Positions 45,801 to 54,100 of a stretch of DNA of 64,000 nucleotides are shown piece by piece (position 1 is the first letter of the stretch; every line of letters starts with the position of its first letter). Source of the stretch: Sphingobacteriaceae bacterium (GTDB lineage Bacteria > Bacteroidota > Bacteroidia > B-17B0 > Aurantibacillaceae). The notes under the pieces are model-generated. The model was not told the origin of the DNA, searched no databases, and saw only the letters and a list, made by a program, of their open reading frames with translations. The position numbers and the translations under genes are program-made. The stretch spans positions 558,001 through 622,000 of the forward strand of contig JADJXI010000004.1 in assembly GCA_016715905.1 (NCBI GenBank), written 5' to 3'.

Positions 45801-46751
45801 TCATTGGCACAGAATTTTCCATCAGAATTTCAGCAGTTTAAAGAAACCGGTGTGTTGTATTTTGAATTAACCAATAAATTATTCGATTACGATTTTCCGG
45901 GTCATTATTTGCGTTTAATAAATAATGTAAAAACAACTGTTGTTGGTTTATTGCCGGTATATGACAGTATAAAGGCTACACTTAGTGCTGAACCTACCTC
46001 TTACACAGTAATTGGTGGAACTACTTTTCAGAAAATATCAATACGCCGATTGGAAGTAGATTCCGTAGCCTTGACTTCTGCTAACAATGCTACGGGATTG
46101 TTTGAACTACAACCAATACAAAACAGCGAATTATTAAACCCATTTGAAGGCATGGGAATTGAATCACGTTGGGAATTTAAAATGCCGGAATTCAGTAATC
46201 ATCTTGACTACTCTAATATTGCTGATGTAGTTATTTCAGTTGATTATACTGCTTTAGACAGTTTTCAATATCGCTATCAAGTGCTGCAAGATTTGGATAA
46301 TCAATTGTTATTTAACAGAGGATTTTCGTTTAAAAACAATTTCCCCGACCAATGGTATGAACTTGGTGAGGCTATTGAAGGCTCATCTGATTTTGGTGTA
46401 ACGTTTGAGCTTAAACGTGAAATGTTTCCTCAAGGAGTTCATAACTTACAATTAGATGGAACAGACATTGTGCTATATTTTGTGAGAAAAGATGGTTTTG
46501 TAAATGAAATAGATGTTCTGGATTTCAACCTTGATGATCCGCAAATTACAAATACTATTGGCGGAGAAACCAATGAAGGTAAATTCCCTACCACCGGTTT
46601 AATGACAGCATTAGGAAATAGCCCTTTACATAAGTTTAGATTAAAATTTGATAACAATCCTATAAACAGAGAGTTGTTTAGTGATGGTAATATTCAGGAC
46701 ATTTTATTACTGGTTGGGTGTAAGGCAGAGCTTAAAACGTATCCTTTGTAA
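36864..46751 (+). CDS. Tc toxin subunit A-like protein (TcA)
   Basis: 3295 residues. TcA makes the pentameric, syringe-like channel of Tc (ABC) toxins that injects the TcC tip into target cells. Visible parts: a transthyretin-like N-terminal beta domain (about 1-110), a VRP1-type region with SCGCDDCKSAISPFAYLMDLIRYA near 553, the neuraminidase-like region with FVPMLLGLDQQRRGQYDAAL near 2220, the helical pore-forming domain (about 2640-2900: QLESLFLAALEKEDAENYAQ, SLGSFAAAAAGIAGALG) and the TcB-binding C-terminus. No signal peptide, as usual for TcA. The first gene of the locus. It is larger than typical TcA (~2500). Confidence 0.92.
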   Translation: MNTRHFRVRGEIACLFSPSGVPPVVKHISSISVELWHKAPLEVILLGRALTDDNGVFVCDFEIDSPISFIEEGKIEDVFIECYYKDRLINEMGPIDGLVLNEGYTDIGTKDIEITDIEIPEVFPLTETFPLPDSSQTLSLFRLEYLTGEEVPTDFIADFIVYDAEGNVFAELSSNPNSEGYIQINTPILPLVVKKVAPNETVIKYDITGPLDQRSEECYLKVIGTSGTPLYTLIWDIVIHDNFLKVKDGGGNYYTITPEIELKEWVAAVYINEKGDVYGYDADAHEWSQFGGPFEFNMIEFPEHLVSVTDGFYETTPGSGTITPGSLGSPSTPFEEFIGTVTNPEVYYLKTSLTVHANQAGLPPVFSGDFIIMPGSLNYVPVSMSGSPPSIPDTSPTLNDIETVSGVTFGTVFLDFLTTNNLTTTDKIRKAGPLTYVDGYPVAGITPPELDTLQGHVDLYSINENLDQNQRLISEGYGNIYTIANTPKDIFLTNVVDSTLPLFKAAEVHEVASQNLKLVGNLLSGTLADLQLTTPATPALANSNFVPTALASSINSCGCDDCKSAISPFAYLMDLIRYAAAHVKHTASPIYNPGDSLSSFISLISNTFLQPFGTLNVNCSTLNDEYCRVRLTTEVLEKWLDVRITNSLIPPTAGQITALGKERNQFFTLTYQSLLKLAGTSLDELRDVVTASPIEAKTKLAQALSNKLGIPLYIAPTTNFSIDRLYLTLNNTNPLNVLNAANLENVFGFRNTKRNVLTPTPVSLIEQLRSTYLRDQWKIQDYLFNDFSREGVNPASDPTFKSNWLPIIDPDNIGWIDFTYNPYKYAKAIWERRKEDTDAFLTDWSSNPLNIIRSAADIKNQILKVSDRNIVTHVIENDFINIYNGVNWNTNFEILNRTLIGTNTDVILKKSTIANPQPPFFQPQDVTNPPKMRYKRVINVISAVPQSVGPFALNWTDPVIQDQIGSAKLTSDNDSTIFQTSDGSIVSVSFDNEMQVTLTLNAAPNANFVSGNIKFTYEVEVPLVYEYVLNPASVTTRLFTVAQSYTLLPTTPTSNPALPVTFSYPATNNAVWNLPNSWIGNYSELKDLYQKITLGTATEVQLAIVTDDLYMSLEAFNRMMSLLIKCENYLAATYTNPAPSNEEIFELVSIFRISAKEQLKEIWVKEEIKHWEDNTSNPIILRLDSQYFWKSIEEPISGSWDPSLQTIPANTANINSKNISIIDPELLSKSDLNQNSDISVKAYRDLYDSRLADLQAEHDFFLSLLLPINANGYEESLNYINNDDENIPYDITPYTSLQSLVDDLQSNDAFKVKEAAEVTWNAFRINREDFLYLADIKERYEANDPGNVPILAELEKTIKIMVSGYKRIWFYGDTAGGWIYDEVLGNFTNGTPVFYYNVMKMKLAPGRSSLTLRADWQRTLAAWNRQAFIQPDLVPPENIKNFVNTNWVYTTWNGRKTALNNDNATLALLFNSTLTAGALLNNLENQINLVIGRFTNFTNEPLNYLPYFNAVANIEEQGEDIRPVLSQLGIGVTEYRFLRKVYDVLESTMPPSSPSPLVESEYNDIIDILIHIRSGYKPFSQVTEEYNNNIILSQDFFKIYKPAPVNFPLSNLPEFNKWRSPYSERKAWLDTLQTRIERESSVIEKWKDILLDAEEQNMPLMRDALIRALTNNCENWQDAAERIAKSFFIETKDNCCVKHTRVSFAIETLQGLLFALETGVYDDFIMNFALTAPNFKEEWKWIGSYATWRSAMFVFLFPENLLYPTLKRFQTSQFVELSSSVSNANRLTPIQACKEAEKFENYFSDISYIRLYCSTNVEELRPATSSNVCCDRNETELKRLVYYFGEGQTGDFYYCVKEDSTTPSDTLGSWIKLPIPQSVNLIGCFAYTQKNIDDVEVDKSLVLFYSTINEGVFKLFFIRKVVSVIGADWEEPHDCELPSRPGKSVARAIACANIIKDEIPGLLFSFSGSSGYESLYFKFNLKESKFDTPSPTTGVDPAFVSQGFKSAIILPIKTTNQSFINRGLVAVTNLNKILFRLLYQNNGSMGTIDTSLSVFTQIIGLYQTNQQNTFVVFDKVSSVVYVKHVTVNSYISNGLYTATASIVTTPLTDSAIQTAYSIYPVFGFNELYQPYLALETFSARAKIGARITLTGNSKANLYLPFDLAPVIKSWVSLVSGDCIADMNARAISIKDNILYNNNSPLGTSSYIINRTQAVRQLLAEAYYFVPMLLGLDQQRRGQYDAALSWYQSVYDYTNPLVAKRKIFYGLVLEESITTTFLQAPNWLLDPLNPHYIAQTRANAYTKYTLMSIIQCFYAYADREFTLDTIETVPRARKLYTSALDLLKTKELNLLNNQCIALANGCLDTQTDLSTNLVWGGLYAELKGNLAEIGSVSIIESLAHDIADVLNSGTEDTYASKFAEAFEMIEAAMPLPPADENVSEFMAGNPIRINDASRYLFALNNPLEFNNTVSDLYTNSIANIIGVSVEEISSTSAEQKLQWLYDPNPVYTDDYTFAFAASDGEQFMSGDKAYNPLAPTEVSFDANLVFSNAKAVSTATPIGPNPVPYTPLIDFKFCTPKNPIYNSLELKGNLELYKIFNCRNIAGMVRELSVFAAATDSTTGVPVIGASGNLVLPGANNFAPTQYRFKALLERAKQIAQQAAQLESLFLAALEKEDAENYAQLRARQDLATARATVKLQDLRITQANNERSLADLQLGKVTFIQGHYNNLISSGLNGFELQALDLLNQSINFLRASQIAQGVSAGLYISQGVWFANTTRGAESLGSFAAAAAGIAGALGTQSSIFSIQSSIASQMASYERRQEEWQFQSQLAGLDISIANQQIKIADDNVRIVSQEREIAVLNTNHAQDALEFLRNKFTNAELYNWMGNILERAYSYMLNLSTATARTAENQLYFERQEQAGPFILDDYWELPSAGFTGGTSNGQPERRGLTGSARLLVDIQRLDQFAFETNKRKLQMTKTISLAQNFPSEFQQFKETGVLYFELTNKLFDYDFPGHYLRLINNVKTTVVGLLPVYDSIKATLSAEPTSYTVIGGTTFQKISIRRLEVDSVALTSANNATGLFELQPIQNSELLNPFEGMGIESRWEFKMPEFSNHLDYSNIADVVISVDYTALDSFQYRYQVLQDLDNQLLFNRGFSFKNNFPDQWYELGEAIEGSSDFGVTFELKREMFPQGVHNLQLDGTDIVLYFVRKDGFVNEIDVLDFNLDDPQITNTIGGETNEGKFPTTGLMTALGNSPLHKFRLKFDNNPINRELFSDGNIQDILLLVGCKAELKTYPL

Positions 46752-46800
46752 GCAAAGGATACGTTTGTAATTGAAATTGTTTAACTAAAAAATTTTATAT

Positions 46801-47145
46801 ATGAAGAGTTTAACTTTGACTTTGTTACTATTATGTAATATTCTAATTAGAGCACAGGATTCAAAAAATGCAGAAACGGTATTAATTAGAATGGCTGAAT
46901 CGATGGATGCTACAACAGGAATTTCAACTTATAAATCAGAGATTGTTATTTGTAAGCCTAATTTACAATTAGAAGTGATTGAGTTAGAAAAAGTAAAGTC
47001 TAATTTAAAAACTTTTGAAACAAACGCTTTAGTTCTGCAAAAAGAAATTAAAAAATGGCAGGATGCGGGATTTAAAATTTTCGCTATGTCGAACGGAGGT
47101 ACTCAAGTTTTACTTGTTACCACTGTAATTTTAACGAAAGAGTAA
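46801..47145 (+). CDS. Small secreted hypothetical protein (114 aa)
   Basis: A signal peptide (MKSLTLTLLLLCNILIRAQD, cleavage near AQ) is followed by about 95 residues with a coiled-coil-prone middle (LEVIELEKVKSNLKTFETN). The C-terminus (WQDAGFKIFAMSNGGTQVLLVTTVIL) resembles that of the next gene (GKGYELVTQSGGDYVTTYTLI), a DUF4177-like ending. It lies 49 nt after TcA; role in the toxin locus unknown. Confidence 0.65.
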   Translation: MKSLTLTLLLLCNILIRAQDSKNAETVLIRMAESMDATTGISTYKSEIVICKPNLQLEVIELEKVKSNLKTFETNALVLQKEIKKWQDAGFKIFAMSNGGTQVLLVTTVILTKE

Positions 47146-47179
47146 AAAATGATTATTTCAAATATTTAAATTATGTATT

Positions 47180-47506
47180 ATGAGAACAAGAATTTGTATA
47201 ATGTTAGCCACTTTAATACTAACTATTATTATTACAACATCTTTTAAGGCCGGAGGCGAAGCCCCTAAATATGCAACCATAAGGGTAGTTGAGGCCGGTA
47301 CTGTAATTTCAGGTTCAGGGAGAATAATTATAATTTATGAAGGAAAGTCGGAGGACATTCCTTTAGATAAACCTACACCAAATAATTCAGCAGTAATTGC
47401 GACCAAAATTAATAAGGCAATAAATGAATTAGCTGGAAAAGGATATGAGTTAGTAACACAATCTGGAGGGGATTATGTTACTACGTACACTTTAATAAAA
47501 AAATAA
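47180..47506 (+). CDS. Small secreted DUF4177-like protein (108 aa)
   Basis: A signal-anchor or signal peptide (IMLATLILTIIITTSF) is followed by beta strands and a helix-strand ending (KINKAINELAGKGYELVTQ) typical of DUF4177-like small proteins. It seems to be a distant paralogue of the gene before it. Its stop codon is one base before the TTG start of the first TcC gene, so it is in the same transcript. Confidence 0.65.
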   Translation: MRTRICIMLATLILTIIITTSFKAGGEAPKYATIRVVEAGTVISGSGRIIIIYEGKSEDIPLDKPTPNNSAVIATKINKAINELAGKGYELVTQSGGDYVTTYTLIKK

Positions 47507-47507
47507 G

Positions 47508-50447
47508 TTGCCCTTACTGCAAAAAATAAAGATGTATTACGACCCCTTAGGGAGAGTGGTAAAAACTGTGAACCCCGACAGGAGTGAACAGCGTGTGGTG
47601 TATGGTGTGCCCAATAATTTAAATACCCCTAATAATTTTGCACCAACGCCTTGGGAGAATTTTACCTATGACAGTAACGACCTTGCATCAATAACCAACC
47701 CAACAGGCAGCAATGTACCGGCAACAGATTATTTTACACCCAAGAGCGCTGAGGTAGATGCTTTGGGAAGGACCATAAAAACTACCGAATATTTTGATAA
47801 CAGCAATTACAATAACACCATTGTAATGCAATACCATTACGATATACGCGGTAATTTACTTTTGGTAAAAGACCCATATAATAGAAATGTATTTGAGCAT
47901 GTGTATGATTTAAGAACACCGCAAGAGGAAGAACCTTTACCCCCGCTTTGGACAAAACACATTGACAAAGGAGAAAGCACTGTTTTATTTGATGCGTTGG
48001 CAAAACCGATAGAAAGTAATGATGCCAAGGGCGCAAGAGGATTAAGTGCTTACGACACCTTACAAAGGCCAACGCACAGTTGGGCAAATAATAAAACTGG
48101 GGATGCCACTACCCTTAGAAACTTTTTAGAATATGGCGACAGTGCAGGATTGGTAAACCCAGAGAATGAAAATTTAAAAGGCAAGCTTTACAAAAATTAC
48201 GATGAAGCCGGATTAATTGAAATACCCGAATATGATTTTAAAGGCAATGTTTTAACTAAGAAAAGACAAGTAATTGCAGATGCTGAATTAAAACCCTCAT
48301 TAAATGCATATACAGCCTATATTGTTGATTGGACAGGTTTACCATCTATTTTGGATTCTTTTATTTACGAAACAAATAATGAATTTGACGCGCTAAACAG
48401 GGTAACGAAAATTACTTTACCTGAAGATGTAAATACAAACCGGAAAGAAATTATACCTGAATACAACCGAGCCGGTGCTTTGGAAAAAGTAAAATACGAC
48501 GGAGATGAATATGTAAAACGCATTGCTTATAATGCTAAAGGGCAAAGAATTTTAATAGCATTAGGTAATGATGTAATGACAAGATACGTGTATGATACTT
48601 TCACATTTAGATTAATACGGCAACGGAGCGAAGGTTATACTTTTTCGCAAACGGGTAACACGCTAACTTATGCCTACCAAAGCGGAACAAACAAACAGGA
48701 TGATAAATATATAAACGATTTAATTGGAAACATTGTTGAAATAAATACACGCACTACCGCCTGCGGCATTGGAGGTACGGATAGTTTAGACAGGGAGTTT
48801 GAGTATGATGCCATATACCGACTAACGCAAGCTACCGGACGTGAAAATGTAACGGGGGCGAACTACCCATTTCCCGGTTGGCAGGATATGACAAGAAGCA
48901 ATACTCCCAATACAACCGTTGGTTATACAAGAAATTACTCTTATGACAAGCTTGGTAACATTGAGCAAATGCAGCAAGTAGGCACAAATGCATTTACCCG
49001 AACGTTTAATTACATAACAGCTACAAATAAACTTAACGGAGTTACTATTGGGGCTAATTCTTATGCTTATACTTTTGATAACTGCGGCAACCAATTAACT
49101 GAAAACAGTAACCGTAAATTTGAATGGGATGCGAATAACAGATTGATTTTATTTAAAGACCAGGTGGGAATTTCTGAACCAACGGTAGAAGCACAATATT
49201 TATATGATAACGAAGGGAAACGAACAAAAAAAATAGTACGAAAACAGGGTGGCGATTTTGAAATACGTGTTTACATAGATGGTGTATTTGAATTTTATAC
49301 AGATGAAACAGACACGCAAAACACCATACACATTATGGATAATGCAAGCCGAGTAGCAACGGTGCGTATTGGAGCCGCAATGGGAGATACTACACCTGCT
49401 ATTAAATACGAAATTGAAAACAACATCGGTTCTTCAATGGTTTTATTAGACGATACAGGGGCTACCGTTAATACACAGGAATATTACCCCTTTGGGGAAA
49501 CCAGTTTTGGCAGCTACGCAAAAAAACGTTATCAGTATGTAGGAAAAGAGCGTGATGAAGAAAGCGGCCTTTATTATTATGGCGCACGCTATTACAGCCC
49601 TTGGATTTGCAGGTTTTTTGGAGTTGATCCCCTTGCTGCAGATTTTCCTTTTTATACACCTTATAATTATGCAGGAAATAAACCGATAAACAAAATTGAT
49701 ATTGACGGTTTGCAGGAAGAAGGTGGATCAAATCAACAGGATAATTCTGCAACAACTTATGGCCCCCTTACTCAACAAGAATTCGAAACACAGCAAAGCG
49801 CAAACCAACCAAGCTTACCAGAGGTAAACGGAGTTAAAGGCCCTTGGTCTCCAGAATTCATTGCAAACAATAATGGTATAGGAAACAACGATAACAGTAA
49901 TGTTGATCCGGGAAAAAAACCAATTCAATTGTTTGACTCTACGGATAAAACCAAGTTCGTTGGCTTAGGAGATAAAAGATTAACAGAAACTTACCCGGAT
50001 AGTAAAACTAAAGAGCAACTCGCGAAAAATTTAGAGTGTTATTATTTAGCTGAATTTCAAACAGAGTTGAGTGGGGCGGAAATGTTACACGGATATAGGA
50101 AAGATAATGCTCTTAATGTTAAAAACAATGATGTAACTGAAATGGTAGATTATATTAATAAAGAGTTGGAAGCTGGCCATGCGGTTTCAGTAGGGATTGA
50201 TTATGATCCGGATAAATCACATACAGGCGATCCCTTCGGAACCGATCATTTTATTACAATTGTAGGTAGAAGTTTTGATGAAAATGGCATTGTGATTTTT
50301 AATTTTTATGATAACGCAACTCAAAATTTCGATAGAGGCACATCCAGTGAAAATAAACTTAGTGTTATTGATAATAAACTTCAAGGAATATCAATGGGAT
50401 TATATGGTAAAGAAGTCTTGGTTACTCGGGTTCAAAAAAATAAATAA
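47508..50447 (+). CDS. TcC/RHS-repeat toxin protein 1, papain-like C-terminus
   Basis: 979 residues; TTG start at 47508, with an ATG eight codons later (47532) as the alternative. Tyr-Asp (RHS) repeats make the cocoon that holds the toxic tip; the core ends with GLYYYGARYY near 687-696 and DIDG near 731, where such proteins cleave themselves. The variable tip (about 732-979) contains Cys844 (ECYYLAEF), His914 (GTDHFITIVG) and Asp935 (FYDNA) in the order of a papain/C39-like cysteine protease fold. No TcB gene lies before it, but one lies 700 nt downstream. Confidence 0.85.
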   Translation: MPLLQKIKMYYDPLGRVVKTVNPDRSEQRVVYGVPNNLNTPNNFAPTPWENFTYDSNDLASITNPTGSNVPATDYFTPKSAEVDALGRTIKTTEYFDNSNYNNTIVMQYHYDIRGNLLLVKDPYNRNVFEHVYDLRTPQEEEPLPPLWTKHIDKGESTVLFDALAKPIESNDAKGARGLSAYDTLQRPTHSWANNKTGDATTLRNFLEYGDSAGLVNPENENLKGKLYKNYDEAGLIEIPEYDFKGNVLTKKRQVIADAELKPSLNAYTAYIVDWTGLPSILDSFIYETNNEFDALNRVTKITLPEDVNTNRKEIIPEYNRAGALEKVKYDGDEYVKRIAYNAKGQRILIALGNDVMTRYVYDTFTFRLIRQRSEGYTFSQTGNTLTYAYQSGTNKQDDKYINDLIGNIVEINTRTTACGIGGTDSLDREFEYDAIYRLTQATGRENVTGANYPFPGWQDMTRSNTPNTTVGYTRNYSYDKLGNIEQMQQVGTNAFTRTFNYITATNKLNGVTIGANSYAYTFDNCGNQLTENSNRKFEWDANNRLILFKDQVGISEPTVEAQYLYDNEGKRTKKIVRKQGGDFEIRVYIDGVFEFYTDETDTQNTIHIMDNASRVATVRIGAAMGDTTPAIKYEIENNIGSSMVLLDDTGATVNTQEYYPFGETSFGSYAKKRYQYVGKERDEESGLYYYGARYYSPWICRFFGVDPLAADFPFYTPYNYAGNKPINKIDIDGLQEEGGSNQQDNSATTYGPLTQQEFETQQSANQPSLPEVNGVKGPWSPEFIANNNGIGNNDNSNVDPGKKPIQLFDSTDKTKFVGLGDKRLTETYPDSKTKEQLAKNLECYYLAEFQTELSGAEMLHGYRKDNALNVKNNDVTEMVDYINKELEAGHAVSVGIDYDPDKSHTGDPFGTDHFITIVGRSFDENGIVIFNFYDNATQNFDRGTSSENKLSVIDNKLQGISMGLYGKEVLVTRVQKNK
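47511..48274 (+). repeat. Long direct repeat, copy 1 (start of TcC1)
   Basis: 764 bases nearly identical to 55317-56080 (offset 7806), with a few dozen differences, most of them in the first 250 bases. It begins right at the gene start and stops sharply where the proteins diverge (after KKRQVI). It marks a duplication of the TcC gene kept alike by conversion. Confidence 0.85.
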
Positions 50448-50449
50448 TT

Positions 50450-51044
50450 ATGAAAATATATCAGCTTATCATCATAGTTATGTTAATGATGCCTCCCTTG
50501 TGTTCCCAAACAAATAAAAAGGAAGATTTTAAAAATTACATTAAAGAATATATCGATGGTTGTGATAATAGTGAAGAAGGCATGGAATGGATAAATTTTT
50601 GCATCGTAGATTTAAAAAAATACAGGAAATATTTTTTGAAAAGTTATAGCTTAAAAAACACTACTGTTTTTTTTCAATCACATTTTTTGTTGGATAAAAA
50701 TATTAATCTTATTGAGTATACAATGGGAAAAGATAAACAAGAGTTTTTTGTATATATAACTTATGACTCGGTGGGGAAAATACTTGATAATATTAAAATT
50801 AGGGAAGCGATTAAACATAGTGTAAGAGATAAGGAAGTGTTTTTTTTCTAAAAAAGATACCTTATTAGAGATAGTTTCTTTTAAACCAATTTACATAGAC
50901 ACACTTGACCATAAGTTTCTTCCTTTTCTAGATGTTAAAGAAGGTAAAGTTGACGTTTATAAAATTAAGAATGGAAAGTTTATTTTACATGAAACAAAAG
51001 CAGTTAGTGAAGAATACTGGGGAAAAAAGTATCGAATTAAGTAG
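50450..51044 (+). pseudogene. Frameshifted secreted protein, candidate immunity to TcC1 tip
   Basis: Starts 2 nt after TcC1. A signal peptide (IIIVMLMMPPLCSQ) precedes a charged protein. The frame stops at 50851 after an 8-T run (50840-50847); dropping one T continues the reading without stop to TAG at 51042-51044, giving about 197 residues that run through SKKDTLLEIVSF to EEYWGKKYRIK. It is therefore a one-base frameshift (true, phase-variable or a read error). The position fits an immunity gene. Confidence 0.65.
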
Positions 51045-51180
51045 TGATACAAATTTTTTGCTTTAATAAATATAGGATGTGAATTTAAAAAAATGAAAAT
51101 TATGCTCAGGTTAGCAAAAATAAAACTAACGATTACGAAAACAAAGGAAATTACAATATTGAACAAATAAGGAATATATT

Positions 51181-54100
51181 ATGGCAAACACCAAAGGCAC
51201 ATCAGTAATTAATAATCCGCAAGGTGGAGGTGCGCAAAGCGGCTTGGGAGAAAAATTCTCGCCCGATTTGTTTACCGGAACCGGTAATTTTTCTGTACCT
51301 ATTGCCGTACCGCCCGGAAGAAATGGATTTCAACCCGAACTGAGTTTAGGTTATAGCTCCGGCAATGGTAACGGTGTATTTGGCATGGGCTGGGCTTTGG
51401 GTATACCGGGTGTAATGCGAAAAACAAGTAAGGGCATACCGGTTTACGAAGACAAAAGCGATATTTTTATTTTATCAGGCGCAGAAGATTTAGTACCTGT
51501 AAAAATTGAGAAAGAAATTTTAACAGGAAATATTGGCTATGAAAAAACGTTTTACAAACCAAGAACGGAGGGATTATTTGCCAGAATAATACGACATAAA
51601 AAAACAAACGGTGAGCACTATTGGGAAGTAAGAAACAAAGATGGATTAATAAGTTGGTATGGAACACCCGGTGCTTCGACTTCGCTAAGCAACCCAGAAA
51701 CAGCGGTTATTGCAAATCCTGAAAACAGAAACGCAATATTTTCATGGGCTTTAACTAAAACAGAAGATACCTTTGGGAATGTGATTTTATACGAGTACGA
51801 AAGAGAGTTGGTAACTTCTACCCCTTCGACAAGCTCAGGGGCCAATCCGCATATTTACGACCAAATTTATCTTTCCAAAATAAAATATGCGCAATACCTT
51901 GCAGGCAGCAACACAAAGTATTTGTGCGAAGTGCAATTTGTTTATGAAGAACGCCCTGATTCCCACTCTTCATACAAACAAGGTTTTGAAGTTAGAACAA
52001 CCAAGCGTTGTGCAAAAATTGAAACTTATACCAATGCGCTTAGCCTTATAAAAACAAAAACCTATCATTTTAATTACCACACCAAACTTCCGCTTAACGG
52101 TGCCTCGCTTTTAAAATCGGTAAGTGTTGAAGGGCATCCTTCAACAGGCTCAGGGGAAGAAAGTGAATTTATGCCCCCGCTTGAATTAACCTATTCGGAA
52201 TTTACGCCTCAAAAGCGCGATTTAAAAGAGATAAGCGGACCCTTGCCGGTAAATTCTATAGGCGAACCGGGTTTTGAACTGGTGGATGTAACCGGAAATG
52301 GCTTGCCAGATTTACTTCAATTAAACGGGGCTGCACGCTATTGGACAAATAAAGGGAATGGAAAATTTAGCCCACCTAAGGATTTAAGCATTGCCCCCTC
52401 TTTTGAATTGGTATCTACACAAAAAGCCGAAGGAGCAGGTATACCCGGTATTGCATTTATTGATGCAAATGGCGACGGACGAACCGACCTGCTTGTATTA
52501 AATGGAATTACTGCAGGCTATTTTCCGGGTGCCTTTCAAAAAGTATGGGATGAAAACGGATTTAAGCCCTTTACGCAAGCACCAAGTTTTAGTTTAGGTG
52601 ATCCTGAAGTGCAGCTTATTGATTTAAACGGCGATGGTATTACTGACGTTTTGCGAAACGGGTCTAAATTTGAATGTTTTTACAACGACCCTGATAAGGG
52701 ATTTAATAAAGTAAGAACTGCCGACAAAAATTTTGCCGATTTTAGTTTTGCCGACCCGCGAATTCGCTTTGCGGATATGACAGGAGACGGCTTACAGGAT
52801 ATAGTATTAATTAGTTCAGGCAGGGTGCAATATTGGCCCAATATGGGTTATGGCCGCTTTGGAAAAAAAGTGAACATGAAAAATGCGCCTGTATTTCCGG
52901 AGCAATACGACCCTAAACAAATTTTATTAAGTGATTTAGATGGCGACGGACAAGCCGATATTGCCTTTGTTGAAAATAACAAAACAACCCTTTACGTTAA
53001 CCAAAGCGGAAACGCTTTTTCTGAAGGAGTGAGAGTTGCCAATACACCCAGAATTTATAACTTAAATGCCTTACGCATTTGCGATATAATGGGAACCGGC
53101 CAGGCAGGAATACTTTGGAGCTTTGGACCGGATGCAGGAACCCCGGGGAAAATGTATTTTCTTGATTTTACACATGGCAATAAGCCCTATGTGTTAGAAG
53201 AAATGAATAACAATATGGGAAGTATTACACGTGTACAATACGGCTCATCAGTTTATCATTACCTGCGCGATCAGGCATTACCGCAAACACGTTGGAAAAC
53301 GCAGTTGCCATTTCCTGTACAGGTAGTTAATAAAGTAGAGGTGTTTGATTTACTTAGTGGTGGAAAATTAGTAACCGAATATAATTACCATAATGGCTAC
53401 TGGGATGGTGTGGAGCGAGAGTTTAGAGGCTTTGCACATGTGGATAGCAAGGATACTGAAAGCTTTGAACGATTTAATACACAAAGCGAATTGAACCCGG
53501 TAAGTGTTACACCTGCAGGAGGGCTTACAAGTTCATTTGGTATAAGTACAGAATTTTATACGCCACCCACACTAACCAAAAGCTGGTTTTATGTAGGGCC
53601 TGTTGGTGATGGTTTTAGCAGATGGAAAGAACCTGATTTTAGTGATGAATACTGGAGTGGCGACGTAAATGTTTTGAAACGACCACTTGAAATGCTGAAT
53701 CTTTTAAACCAGTTACCAAGGCGTGCAAGAAGAGACGCTTTAAGAACGCTGCGCGGCACCTTATTAAGAAGCGAGTTGTATGGATTAGATGGAAGTTCGT
53801 TTGAAAACATACCCTATACTGTTACCGAAAATTTAATGAGCCTGAGAGAAGAATTTAATCCCACGCTATTACCTGACCCCTTATGGAACGATAAAAATTA
53901 TTACTGGAGTGGTGGCGGTTATGTTTTTTTCCCTTTTAATGTAGCGCAACGCACAACGCAGTATGAACGCGGAAGCGACCCTATGCACAATTTGAGCTTT
54001 ACCAAAGAATACGACGCCTACGGGCAAGCCAGAGGTCAACTAAGCGTTGGCATGCCAAGAGGCTCTAACCCGCTAAGCGGGGGCAACGGTAATTACCTTG

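Noticed and set aside
47782..48087. Antisense frames of about 101 codons, repeated at 55588-55893
   Set aside because: They are shadows of the duplicated TcC coding sequence; their similarity simply follows the repeat.
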